DNA of 64,000 nt from Corella eumyota (Eukaryota > Chordata > Ascidiacea > Phlebobranchia > Corellidae): assembly GCA_963082875.1 (NCBI GenBank), contig OY720098.1, positions 8,742,001-8,806,000 of the forward strand. Direction: 5' to 3'. A model generated the notes under the pieces. That model saw only the letters and a program-made list of their open reading frames with translations. It had not been told where the DNA came from and did not search any database. Position 1 is the first letter of the stretch; every line of letters begins with the position of its first letter. A program made the position numbers and the translations under genes. Positions 50,418 to 63,677 of this stretch are shown piece by piece.

Positions 50418-51306
50418 ACTAGTATACACAATAATGAATTTATTAAATAACCAATCGAATAAGTCATTTAATATTTGTATTGCTATATGTTTAATAATCA
50501 TGCCTAGCTACACATATTTGTGCTCAATTATTTTGTATTTTTTGGTGCATTATTTTTGTTGAGATATTTTTTATACTTTTTGCAGTTTGGGCTTTTTTTT
50601 AATAATGAGTTGTAAATGTTTTTTTGTAAAGTTCATTATTTGTTGATTCCTTCATAAATTCCAATTGCACACCTGAACTAGATAACCACTTTTTTGTTTG
50701 TTGAGCTGTTAAGTTCGATTTGCCTTTGTGCTTTGTTTTTCTAACTTTACATATAAAATATGGGAGTTGTATTACCGTTATGTTAATCTCGAAAAATCAT
50801 TTTCTCTTTTGCACTTTTATTGTTCAATTATTTTATGAAAAATACATGCAACGCTCTTTATATGAACCATAATCTTACCTACTTAATATACACTAACATG
50901 TTAAACTTTTATATTGCCATCTATGAAAAAATTGTCCAATTGTTTAATTTCAATTAAATCTTACCATTTTTCTATGTTTTGAATTTATAACTTTTTTATG
51001 AAATTAGATACTTTAATTTAATATTTTAAATGTGAATATCGATATATTTTGTTCAATTATTCAGAGTTTATCCGTTAATATTGGAAAACAAACTTAAAAA
51101 CTTATTGAAACTGTTTAAGTATTGCTTGTTAAAGTGTTTATAACTTATTGTTTTGTCCTTTTCTTGCTTTTTTATAGATACATTTCTGTATAGCACAACG
51201 TTTACATGAGATATTAAGTATATTTATTTACTAATATATCTTAACATTCAATTTATGTTTACAGATTTATTAAATTCATTTAAATTTTTTAAAAATATTA
51301 TTAAAA
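50418..51306. other. Intergenic, AT-rich
   Basis: 3' flank of the transferrin-like gene and 5' flank of RHEB. No TATA box or coding signal was identified. Confidence 0.6.
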
Positions 51307-52526
51307 ATGGCCCCACCAAGAGAAAGAAAATTGGCAATCATGGGATACCGATCAGTTGGTAAATGTTTTGAAAATTTGTGGTACAACTTAAATTTTTATG
51401 TTTTAATATTTTCTTTTTTCAAGGTAAATCTTCGATTATTATTCAATTTGTGGAGAATCAGTTTGTTGACTCCTATTATCCAACTGTTGAAAACAGTAAG
51501 TAAAATTTTGTTTTTGTTTGTATTTGTAACTTTTAAGTTTATGTTAAATTTAGCATAATTATATTAAAAAGACATTTAAATTTAATTTTTATTGCTTTGC
51601 AGCTTTTACGAAAGCATTCAACATTAAAAATCAAGAGTACAAACTAAGTATTGTAGATACCGCTGGTCAGGTAAATTTAAATTTTTAGAAATCTTTTTAT
51701 CGTAATATTTAATATATTTTAATCAGTTAAAACTCATTGTACATGTAGGATGAGTATTCATTATTTCCGGATTCATATTCTCTTGACATGCATGGCTATG
51801 TGCTAGTTTACTCTGTAACTTCTATGAAAAGGTGAGACTTACCTATTTTTTATATAATGAATTTACTAGTTTAAATACAAAATAATTTTTTAAATAGTTT
51901 TGAGGTTGTGAAAGTTATTCACGAAAAGTTGTTGGATATGATTGGAGGATGTAAGTAAGTCAAAACGTTTTTGTTTTATTTTTTGTGATTACAATTAACC
52001 CAACAAAGTAAATATGTAAACTTTTATAAAAAAATTCATAAGTATCATGAACTATGTTATTAAATAATAATAATAATGCTTAATTTTACAAATGGGTTTT
52101 TTATTTTAAAAATGATTTAAGTTTTTATGTTTTTAGAATTCCATTGGCTTTAGTTGGTAACAAAAATGATTTGCACATGGAAAGAAAAGTAAGTATCGAT
52201 ATGGGAAAAAAATTAGCCCAATCTTGGAACGCTATCTTCTTTGAAACAACTGCTAAGCATAATCAGGTAAAAGTTCTAATTATTTTTAAAATTATAGAAG
52301 ACAAAAAATTTATAATTAACCTATTATATACACAGGTTTAATTTTGTGTCGTCGTATAAATGGATTGTTTGTTATTTTATTTTTATGTTATTTAGTGTAC
52401 CAAATTAATTTTTTTTTAAATTGCCTTTTGTTTCAGGATGTCAAAGATATTTTTACTGGTGTTCTGACCGAAATAGAGAAACAAGATGGTAATATACAAG
52501 AGGACAAGAAGTGTGTCATATCATGA
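51307..52526 (+). CDS. RHEB: RHEB small GTPase
   Basis: Seven exons: 51307-51358, 51424-51495, 51603-51670, 51749-51831, 51898-51954, 52137-52266, 52437-52526; 183 residues (human 184). RHEB-GTP switches on mTORC1 at lysosomal and other inner membranes. Seen: the RHEB P-loop GYRSVGKSS with Arg15, switch II DTAGQDEYS, GNKNDLHMERK (NKxD), ETTAKHNQ, and a C-terminal CVIS box for prenylation. Switch I reads DSYYPTVENTFTK where human has DSYDPTIENTFTK, so residue 36 is Tyr in place of Asp; this residue is in the effector loop. The rest is close to human, so the gene looks functional. Confidence 0.95.
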
Positions 52527-54956
52527 TGCATGCGCATAATCAATAAAATAACTAATTCCAAGGCTGCTACAGCCCAAAGTGATGGCAAAATACGGTGGTC
52601 TGGGATCGTAACACCATATTTGATATAAACCATTTCAAGAACACTTTAATTCTATTAATTTATGATTGTTGTGATTAAATGTAGAAAATATAGCCAACCA
52701 TTATATCAATGTTAGACTGTAATGGTGGTTTATTTAATATTTGTAGTGATTTTTTGTTGTTTTTTAGTTAAATCAAGATTTGAAGTAGCAATTAGTGTTG
52801 TGTTTATTATAAATTTATTATAATATTTGCTTTTTTTGGAATAGTTTTTTGTTTGCTTTTTGTAGATTTGCTGTACGATTTTATGTGTATAAATATATGT
52901 TGTTGACGTTTAAAATCTTTAAATTGTGATTCTAATAAACGACAGTATGAACTGGTAAATTGTTATCAACTGGTAAAATGTTTTAATGATATATATACAT
53001 AAGTAAGTGTATGCTTAATAAAACCGAGTACAACATAATAATATTGTAAAATTTTTTGGGTTCACCAGGATACCACATTCTTTATGTTTTAACATGTGCG
53101 TAAAAAAAACCCACGAGGATTGAATTTTTTTAAAAACATGTTTTAAATCACGTTTTTTTAAAATTTTTTTAGAAAAGTAGTTAAAGACCATGCACCCCAG
53201 GTAAGTTAGTTTTTATTACTTTTTATTTGGTTAAAAATTCATGTTTGTTTTAATGTATAACTTTTAAATTGGCTTCATATTTGAAGTATTTATGTAATTA
53301 GGTTAAATTTATTTTGTTTATATTTTTAAGAAAATAATTGACTTTTATTAAAATCTTTTATTGCAATTTGTTTTTTTAAGCATAATCGAATTAGCAAAAT
53401 ATTGGTTTGCTCAATGTTTTGTGATTGGCAAATTGGTTTTGCATTTGATTTATGTACCTGCATATAAAATAATGTAAAATAGAAATTATTTTAAAAATTT
53501 GCAGAACTATTGTTGCAATGGCATTTTGAAAATAACAGTTGGTTAACTGATAAAAGCGATTGCATTTACGTTTTTATTGTTGAAATTAAGTTTTTATCTA
53601 CAAAAAAAAAACTTTTTACAAAAGTAAATGTACTCAAATAGTAGAATTCGACTTTAAATTTTGTATTTAAAGATTTTACTATCTTTATACTTGGTGCTAC
53701 TTTTCACCCTACTACATTTTTTTGCAAAATGCATTGATCATCTTAAGGTTTTTTAGGGTAATCGACATTGTTTAGTAAATTTTTTTTAATTATTAAAAAA
53801 AATAATAAAACAAGGTTAAAGTAGAGAATATTTTTTATTTCACAAAATCACATAATATTTTTTAATGATTTATAATTCATTGAAATAAGTTGCTCCAAAA
53901 AACCTTACAATAGAGTATTTAAAAAATTTATAGAAAACACGCAAAAAAAACGGCTATACATTGGAAAAGCATTTTGTATAGAAATGTGACATGATATTAC
54001 AATAAAAATATTGCACAATAAAGAATTAAATTTCATTTGTTTTTAAAATGTTAGCTGGAATTTTTTACTTTTTAATATTAAAAATTATTAACAACTGAAT
54101 TAGTTTTTTCACGAAAATGTGTAACTAGTTTGAATTATGAATAAATTTTATTTAAATCAAATTTTGGATTTATCAAAGTTTTGCGGACAGAATAATAAAA
54201 TAATGAAGTACAATTGCTTACTAAAATAAAAAATACTGCAAAATTAAACCAAGATATTTTACAATAGCAAACAAAAAAAAATAAGCGACATGAAAATATG
54301 AAACTTTTTAAAAGCCATTTGAAGTAAAATTATTTATCTTTTGGTTAAAACCAAATTTAAAATCTTACTTTTATTGTACATGGGACATTACCAAACTTTC
54401 GATGTAGCCACAAATTAACTAACAAAGCATTTTAATTTTAAACCATTTACTACACATCAATATTTGTAAATTATAATAAGCATAATTACACAAAAAATAG
54501 ATTATATTTAAAATAACAATAAACATAAGCATTAAAATTATTGAAGTATATTTCGAGGAAAAAAATAAAAAGCAGTAAAATTTTAGAAAGTATTAAATTT
54601 AATAATTACAAAAACACTTAAACCACAGACTTAAACAGCAAATAGCTGCCATTATTGACATTTTTAATGAAAAAAAAATTGAGACGGTTAAATAAAAAAA
54701 AATTGCTAAACTTCACTTGAATATAGTTTGAAAATTTTCAATAAAATTATTTATTACTGAAATGATAACATAAAAATTTTGATACCACATTGCCCTAATG
54801 TTAGCACCATTCATGGGACAACAATGAAGTAATTTGGTCAACTTCTAGACTGTTCTAAAATTTTTTTCATCGACAAGTTTTTGAATAGTTTTAAATTAAC
54901 ACAAACAGTGTTTTTCCAATACAAGTGGCAAGAGAAAATTAAGATTTCGACAGTGG
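52527..54956. other. Convergent intergenic region between RHEB and VAV
   Basis: About 2.4 kb of very AT-rich sequence holding both 3' UTRs. No genes or clear repeats were seen. Confidence 0.6.
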
Positions 54957-57900
54957 CTAAAGTTCCTCAATAAAAGTTGCAGGAAAATATCCAGTCTAAA
55001 AAGTTAAAATTTAGTTAAAAAAAGTTTTAAAAAAATTGCAAAATAAACGAAAACGGCAAATTTTATTTAACATTAAACCCAAATCCTTATAGTTTTGAAC
55101 ATTGTTATGCAAAAATAATTATTTTTACTCACATTGCCCATGTACTCTCCCTTCCACCAGCCATGTGCATCTCCTGCTTTACTAATAATATTAACATATT
55201 GCCCCGCTTTTAACCCCAGTTCCTGGGGACTTCTGGGGTCAAAATCGAATAAAACCTTTGCTTTACCCATGACATCAAAATTTGGCCCATTGGGTGCTAA
55301 AAACAATAATAATAATAAAATAAATATAAAGCCTTTAAAATAATTTTGTAAAAGTAATTGTAAAATAAAAGGAATTTTATATTTAAAATGTAAAAAAATT
55401 GGAAAGTTATGTTTATTTACAATGAATCATCCCATTAGAGTGCGAAATTGAATGTGAATTCCGTTGTCGTTCGTTTCGGGGTTCCAAAGGTGGGGGTGAT
55501 CCTATTTGGGGAACACTCATGCGTGATCTGGGGCGATCCATACCGGGTGGGGGCCCCTGTGCCTGCTCAGAGGGGAAAAGAGTTGGGTCCCGATAAGGGT
55601 ATTTTAGGGTTGTTTCAAGTCCAAGAAATGAGGTTGACATTGTGTTTTCCTGGTAAAATTCAACTAATTCCTTTATAAAAAAATTTAAAAAAATTTTTAA
55701 CTTTTGCTTATTTAATCGTTTTTGTTTGTTGGAATATATAAAATGATTTTATATTTATGTTTTCATGCAAACCTTTTTATTTTAGCTTGTTAATTATTTA
55801 CTTGAATGTACCTGTACAGATCTAAAGTGTTTGCACTCAGCAACATAAAACAAATTCTCTGACGATTTTACAATTCTTATGTGTTTAATGTCATTCTGAT
55901 ACCTAAAATTAAATTTGTAATAAAAAGTAAATGTAATATTTAAAAAGTTTAAATAACAGTTTTATATGTAGAGATAAAGCAGCTTGATCCTTCATACCTA
56001 TTGTCCATAATTTGACCAAACCTATTTGTCCATAATTTGACTTTAAATTATTTAACCGATCTCTTTGTACTTACAGTAAACTGATTGCCATATTATCATC
56101 TCTTGTTCGAACAAGGAAACTTCCAGAAGGTCTTCCAGCTAATATTCTAGCTGCTCCATCTCTGTCTACCTGACCAGCATACCTTTAACATTAAGTGAGT
56201 TCAATTTATTTTTAATTTGATTTCAAATTTTTGGCAGTAGTATTACTTCTACATTTTATTATATATATATCTTTTTAATTAAAATAAAATAGTAAACAAT
56301 CTATTAAATTAGTTTTATGTATGACATATAGATCATAGATTAGTAGAAAACAATTGTTAAGTATCACCCTTTAAAGAAAGATTTTTTTACATTGTGTTAA
56401 TGTTGTTAATCTAAAGGTTAAAACAAACACTTGGTGCAGTTTCAAAAACAAATTCTCAAAAAATGTGTTCTTGTGTTAAAAAAAAGAATATAAAGTTAGT
56501 TTAGTTTGCAATAAGACAGAGTGCTATGTTTACTGTTCAAGAGTAAATTTTTATTAAGTTTGAAGGTGGTTAGTATAATGCCAGTGTGGATGCTGCTTGC
56601 ATATTGTGCAGTGTTATACCAATAATAGTGTTCCAACTGCACAGGGGTTGAAGGCATTGGCAAGGCTATTGCATAGTTGAGATCTTCTGAACTGAGCCTA
56701 TTGGAATGTCGCAATTTACTTTTCGAGTCTGACTTGTGCTGCTGTTGTGTTTTGTTTGTGTTGTGTGTCAAAATAAAAAACATAAAGTCAAATCAAAAGT
56801 TGAAATCATAAACTAAGGCTGCAACTGTAATTGCAGAAGCCTCAGCAAAGTTAAAACTTTGATAAGGCCTTAGTTAACCCGCCTAAATTTCTTTCTTTTC
56901 AGAAAATAAATTTTTTTTTTCAAAATTATTTTTTTGTATTTAATTTTGTCGAATTTTTAAATCAATGCGGGTTAACTGTAGGTAAAACCCCTTTCACCCA
57001 CCATATATTTTCCTCTATTGGAATTAGGTGTGTGGGTGGTCGAGAGTGTGACACTGTAGCTAGATTTGAAGGGTAACTATGGTCCCTGGGGGGGACTCTG
57101 GTGGTTATGTAATTATCAGGTCTTTCCCTGGTGTCCCTGTTAGTCTATAATATATACTAAATTATTGTAACATTGTTGCTTGAGAGTAATAGATAATAAT
57201 TCACTGTTTTCGTACTAAAATCAATCAATCATTTAAAAAAAATCAATACTATCTTAAACATCCTTTTAAAAATGCATTTTATTTTCTAAACCTATGAATT
57301 GTATATACCTACTAATTTATTTGAATAGTGAGTTTAAAAATAGTTTAACTTGAAACAAATATAAAAAAATTTTTAACCGACCCCAGGGCTAACGTGTGAG
57401 GCAGGAAAGTAACCGCTTCGTTCAATGTGCGTCAGTGAATAACCCTGAACATAAAATAGTAATGATTGTACACATAACACACTTACTTTGACACTTAACA
57501 CAAATGCTTTTCAAAAAAAAGCTATCAAGTGAAGCAGTTGCAAAACTATTGCCTTTACTTTTAAAATAACTTTTTTACTTTGTAAAGGAGTTATGACAGA
57601 AGCATGTACCTGCCACCAGTCAGAAGAACTGCGATCTGTCACTTCAATTTGTTCCCCAATATCAAACGTGATCATGCTCCCTCCAAACGGGGGTTGGGGA
57701 TGACCACTATATTTCCGATGTGCTTTGTAAGGTGCTGTGAAAAAATGTAATTTTTTTTTATATAGTTTTTTATTATATTTATCCTTTATGCAAACAGCTT
57801 TAATTAGTGCTGCTATAACGTGATAGAAGAGGTAAAGGTCTTAAATTAAACTAAACATTTTTCTTGTCATTTTTCTTAAAATTAATAATTTAAACTTATT

Positions 57901-60900
57901 AAAAAAAGGCTTGGTTTTAGCTAACATTTGATCTTGCCGAAAAAAAATTTTTTTTGTTTTGAAATGTTGTATCAAAAATAAACTTGCCATGCTTTTAAAC
58001 TTGCAAATTTAAATAAGTGTGTTATTTAACAGGAAAACTTACTTGAATCAATCATTGTAGAAGCCGGAGGTTGGGGTTTTCGATGTGAATCGTTGGAAAT
58101 TGGTCTTCTCTGTTGAAGGTATGTTAAAATTATTTACAAACTATTATAACTACTTTTGTATGCATTTTTTTACAATTGGACAAAAAAATGAGGGCTGTAT
58201 TTACATTTATAAAAACAAGCACATTAAGTTCATACTGAAATATTAAATACACTAAAATTATAAGGATTTATATTAAAGTTTTGTCCGTCAAAAATTTAAC
58301 TTACCCCAGGTACAGGTTGAGGTGGATAATCTAAAAAATAAGAGTACACATAGGTGAATATTAACACATATTAGCTCAAATATTTTAGAATAACTATTAA
58401 TTTTATATTAAAAAATAACATCGATTTAAAATATTACTCTGGCAAGCCACATAAATTAAATTAATCTGTCATCTGTTATTTCCTTAAAACCAATACTAAT
58501 ATTTTTGTCTAGTTTATATTTTCAATTGTTACTATATAGCTTAAGCATGAGCATTTCTAATTTGCAAATATCTATGCTATATTTTGTAAGGACTCTTTAT
58601 ACGTTCTTGCATGCATGTTAAATCAATTTAAGCATATGCTCCTGATAGATAGATAACTAGTGTGTAGGTGGATATTGATTTTAAAAGGAGAAAACAGGTC
58701 TTTAATCTTGAAAAATATCAAATAACAATATTTGACTCGCAAAACATAACTCTAAAGTAACAGTTCAAATTATGATGTAAGTTAAAAACATCTAAGTCAA
58801 TAAACAACTTTCCTTAACAATATGACTTCGCAAAATTTAAACCCATTTAAAAAACTTATTTACTGTACCTGGAAATATGTTCTCGTATTCTTCCATGCTT
58901 AAAACAATATATAATTTCTGTTTAACAAATTTTCATTATATTCAGACACGAATATAAATTGATATTTGTTTTTTTACAAGCTACATTCAACAAGACCTTA
59001 ACATATGCCTTTCCCTGAAAGTACTTAATTCTAGTTTTATTGACCTCTAAACTTACTTTTGTGGTTCTTACAATAAAAACAGCCTATTCACCTTCACATT
59101 TATAAACATAAGTTAAGAAATTTTAAAATGCCCAGACATATTTATTATAAATAATAAATTTTATCATAAGCACAATGTGCCAAAACATAAATCTCTCATT
59201 TTTGGCTGAAACACAAAATAATATATTCTTTTCACATAAAATTGAAAGCTAGCAATCTAAGTGACAAAACCTAAAGAATGTTGTACAATTGGACAACAAC
59301 AATATAGCTAAGTAGTACTTAATGGCTGGAGGCCTCTACACTATTCACTCATTCAAATAAGCCATGGTGCAAAATTTATGAGCATGAAATTAGAACACAC
59401 CTGAAGGTTAACAACCTTTTATTTGTTTATATACTGACCAGTGAGCCTAACTTTTGGACCATTGTTATGGCAATATAAACAATTTGTCTTAAGAGGTGTT
59501 GCTTTTATAAACATATACTTATATATTAACAGGTATTTATGTTGTATATAATTACAAAATACTTAATTGCAGCCAAGGATTTTAAAAAGGGGCCTAATAA
59601 ATTAGTACGTATATTTATAAAAAATTAGCAAATCTATTTAAAATGTAAACTGTATTTCATGTAATACCATTAAGTACATTAAAACTATACAAGTTAAAAT
59701 AAAAACATTTAAATATACTTAACTTTTTAAAAGAATGATTTTTGTCAAACTTACCAGATACTTTCATGCTTTGCAAACTTTCGTTGCTTTCGATTAACTT
59801 AAGTGCAGTCACCAAACAAGTTTTGTGACACTTGGTTTCAGTTTCTGTAGTGTTAAAATATTGTTAATCGAACTTTTATTTGAAAATTTACAAAATAAAC
59901 TCTCTATTGTAAAGTGTGCGAAAACAAAAACGTTTTTGTTTCTAATAATATAAATATATCACATACTATGTTTACATCTTACTTTAAAAGTATTTTTTAT
60001 TTCTAGGTGTATATCTCAATAATATTTTTGCTTCATTTTCTGATATATTATAACCTATGTTTTGTCATTAACCTTTTTTATGTTTATTTTAACAGTGCAA
60101 AAAAAATCCAAAGAAAGATAGGATCTTACTTTCGCACATGTATCCTTGGTAGAAACTTCCGAGTAAAAGTTTGTGGCACGCATCACAATATGTTGGTTTA
60201 TCAAATGAATGCATTTTAAATGAATGTGATCTCCCCCTCAACGCTTGAGGCTGAATGTTGTCACTAAACATAAAACAGATTCGCGGTTATGGGCAAAATT
60301 TAGGCCAAAGGTTTAATACTTAAAATTTCAAGGTTAGAAAGTTTTCAAATTTTTTTTAAAGGTTTTATTTTTGGTAATAAATTTGAAACAAATAAACTAA
60401 TTATTTTACAAACTTGTACAACAAATTAAAACTTAGATGCCAAAAGTATGAAGTATTTTTTATAATAAAAATTAAATATTATTTTAGTATACATATTGAT
60501 TTAGGTTTAAAAAAAGTAAACATTTTTAAACTTACAATGCAGATTTGAGTTTTTCTATCCATTTAATTTTATCAGTTTTCGCTTTTGCTGATAAAATAAA
60601 TGAATTTGTTCCAGTTACTGCCGTGAGTGTCCAGTTAAATGACCACTAAAACAACATTACAAAGTAAAATACGATTTTATAAATTCAAAAAATCAATGTT
60701 TTTTTTTGAAATTTAATTTTTTTTAACAAGGTTTTTTTTTAATCATTTATAATTTTAATTTTTCAGTTACCTTTCCGCCTCTTGTTGATCCTACACTAAC
60801 TTCATCTAATTTATATTCATCCAATCTCAACAAGTCTTTCAATATGTAAGTTCCACCCTTAATAATAACATAATATACAGTGTGCTTTTTTTTAAATAGC

Positions 60901-63677
60901 ATAGGAATATACAAAAATATTTTCAATTTTTTTATTATTTTAAAAAATTGTAGTTTCGAAAAAAAAGGTTGAACTTTTTTTATTGATATTAGGTATTTAC
61001 AAGGCAGTAAAAATACCAGATAACTGCACCAGCTTTACCTTTTCCTTGGTCATAAAAAGTGCCTGATCAAACAAAAATGTGTTTCTTGGTTTTACATTCT
61101 TGTCGTTGGCCATCCTAATCTTCAGCTCACCATCTTTTAGCAGACGACCATAGGTTTGAAGGGGAACTCCCTGTTGTAACACAAAAAAGATGAATGGGTA
61201 AGTTTTCTTTAATTAAATTTTTATGTAAGACTGTCACTCAATGTTCTAATCACGAGCAGGTTAAACAATTCAAAGTTAGCATTTATATAATGAACATTTT
61301 TTTACTTGAAACTTGAAACTTATTTGTCAAATTACTGGGGGAAAATTTTTTAAAACTTACGCTCATGTAGTCCACCAAACAATTTTCAACCTGGTTAATG
61401 GTTACCAACATTTCACTATCCCTTTTTACCTCATTTACATATTGGGAGATTTCCTTAGGTAAAAAATAGCATCAAATTAAGGAATGTATTGATAGAAAAA
61501 AAACTAACATTAGTCATACTTATTTTGAAAACCAATAGTAGGTATGTAAGAGTAAAATCGATTTGTGTACTAGTTTTAGTTAAATGACAAAAGTTGTAGG
61601 AACATTTATTGCTCATGACAATGTTGCACTTTCTACTCATGACAATGTTGCACTTTTTTCAAGAGTCAATATGTAATGTACTACCCAGTACTAGGTTGGT
61701 TTAAAATATGATTTACCTGCATAGAGTCCAAGGCTTTGATTAAATCTTGTTTGTCTTCATGTTTGGCTGGCGTGTGTTTGTTTAATTCCTAAACAGAAAG
61801 TAAAATGGCATCTTTTTATAATAAGCATCAAAAAAAGATATCAAAATATCAAAGATTCATTTAACACAATAAAGATTAATAAATTTTTAGAATTTTAGAA
61901 AATTAGTAAATATGTGTAAAATTATATTGTAATTGTACAAACTATAATTCGTGTATTGTGATTTGCAAATGTTATCATAATACTACCATAATTTAGCATA
62001 TTAGTCATAAAAACTTCTAACCCTTTACCTTAACAAGTAGGTGATATTTAAGTACCCTTTGCATGGGCACCATAAGTAGTTCTCTAAGCTTAAACTTACT
62101 GGGACTGGCATGTTCTTGACAATCCTGTAAAACATTTAAAAAAAATTGACAATCCTGCATTTGATCACACTTAGAAATTCACTTGAGTGAAGATTTCCTA
62201 AAACCTAACAATAACAATCTTTTTTTAACCCATTTGTTGAATATAAAATTATGACAGTATAAAAATATTGTATCAGTATAGCAATACTTAAATTTCTTTA
62301 TTCATCCAATATAAACCCGAGTTGCTTAAAAAAAATTTAACATTTTTAACTTAAATAGGTCTAAAAATACCAACTGACCTCTACAATATGTTGTATTTTG
62401 TCATCTTTCATTAAATTAGCTAGATGTTCCTGGGCATCAGCCAAGCCACTGCAATAAGTCCCATACAACAAAAAGCCGTCCTTTTAAACCAGAAACAATT
62501 AACATTTAGAAAAACAAACTGGTATTAATATTTACATTGGGGCATGCGAAAATCAATACAAAACAGTTTTACAAAAAATTGTAAGTTTATTTCAGTTAAT
62601 TTTTTAGCAAAAACTGTTTCTTTACAAACTATGGTTGTTTTTTATATTTACTTTATTGTCTAAAAAGGCACGACTCATTTTTGAGCCATCTTGTTTGTAC
62701 GTTTCAATTTCTCTTAAAACTCTTTGGTGCACAGGATTTAATTGCTATAAAAATTAAAAAAAAATTATTCACAAAAAATCTGAAATTAATGATTAATAAA
62801 AAAATTTAAATTTACGATGTGCTATAGAATTTTATATGAGAATATTGTATAGCTTTGTCAATAGAGCATTCCATTTCAATCATAGGATATAAAATGGAAT
62901 TGTACTGAAAGTCATTTAAGGGTCACGTTCGGAATTACTAAACTTTGGCGCTAGTATATCATTAAACTTAACTCCTTGGCAACAACCAATAAAACTATTG
63001 TCTTACAATATAAATTATATGCATTTTTCCACACGGTGCTTCTTTAAACATGGCCTAATACAAAAAACGGCTTAAACAGAAAATTTGACAATTAAATCAA
63101 TATATTGTAAACAAGAGGCCTTGGTAAACCTTATTTAAATTCTTACCTCAAGGTTCATGAATATTGCCTTGATATCCTTATCCGACATATTATACCTTTT
63201 AAAAGGGTACATAAATTTTTCTTGCATCATGTGTAGATGCTGAACATAGTTTTTTTCTGTCTCATAGATTTCACTAATGCAGTATGACCGCTTGTCCTTA
63301 AAAAAAAATTAAAAGCTGCATTAAAACCTATAAAATTCATAACCATATAAACTTCAAACGCAACTATGGTTTTTGTTACATAATTAAATTTTAATATATA
63401 AAACGTAATAAAATATTATTCAAAACCAAACATACTTAGCACTGCATACAACTCTTTTTGTGATAACTTAAATATAATAAACAATTGTTAAATTTATGTA
63501 AAAACTTTAAAAAAATTGTGAAAAATTAAATTCAATAATTTTAAAATAATTTATTTATTTACTTTTGGTGCAGATGGAGCCGGTTTAGCTGCAATCAAGC
63601 TCCCATAAATTCCTTCTTCCTTTTCCTCCGGAACACAATCATAAAGATCTTCCTCCTCATCTTGTAAGTTTTTCTCA
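54957..63677 (-). CDS. VAV: VAV-family Rho/Rac guanine nucleotide exchange factor (partial, 5' end off the window)
   Basis: Exons on the minus strand: 63677-63563, 63296-63147, 62744-62652, 62480-62379, 62124-62029, 61788-61717, 61453-61361, 61170-61039, 60857-60771, 60645-60536, 60263-60130, 59844-59755, 58897-58869, 58330-58305, 58109-58043, 57734-57610, 57444-57378, about 56728-56620, 56182-56075, 55902-55812, 55670-55421, 55296-55133, 54995-54957. VAV links tyrosine kinases to Rac/Rho. Seen in order: acidic tyrosine segment (EEDLYDCV, GIYGSL), DH (VPMQRVLKYHLLVK), PH (TYGRLLKDGELKI), atypical C1, SH3 (SDWWQ, GYFPASHV), SH2 (GSFLVRTRDD, KHIRIVKS), proline-rich linker, and C-terminal SH3 (GWWKGEYMGN, GYFPATFIEEL). 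The CH domain must lie beyond 64000. The phase step between 59755 and 58897 does not close, so one small exon there is missing from this model. Confidence 0.92.
56980..57150. other. GC-richer patch in a VAV intron
   Basis: About 170 bp clearly richer in G and C than the surrounding intron (for example GTCCCTGGGGGGGACTC). No splice frame joins it to VAV exons. It may be an old repeat or a structured element; nothing more can be said. Confidence 0.3.
58305..58330 (-). CDS. VAV: VAV microexon, 26 nt
   Basis: Encodes YPPQPVPG with split codons, GT-AG borders on both sides. With the 29-nt exon at 58869-58897 it forms a proline-rich linker (EEYENIFPDYPPQPVPG) before the first SH3, comparable to human VAV1 EYYGLPPPPG. 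Confidence 0.7.

Noticed and set aside
56810-56876. microRNA-like hairpin in a VAV intron
   Set aside because: AACTAAGGC and GCCTTAGTT can pair, but the middle does not form a continuous stem, and no known microRNA seed was recognised.
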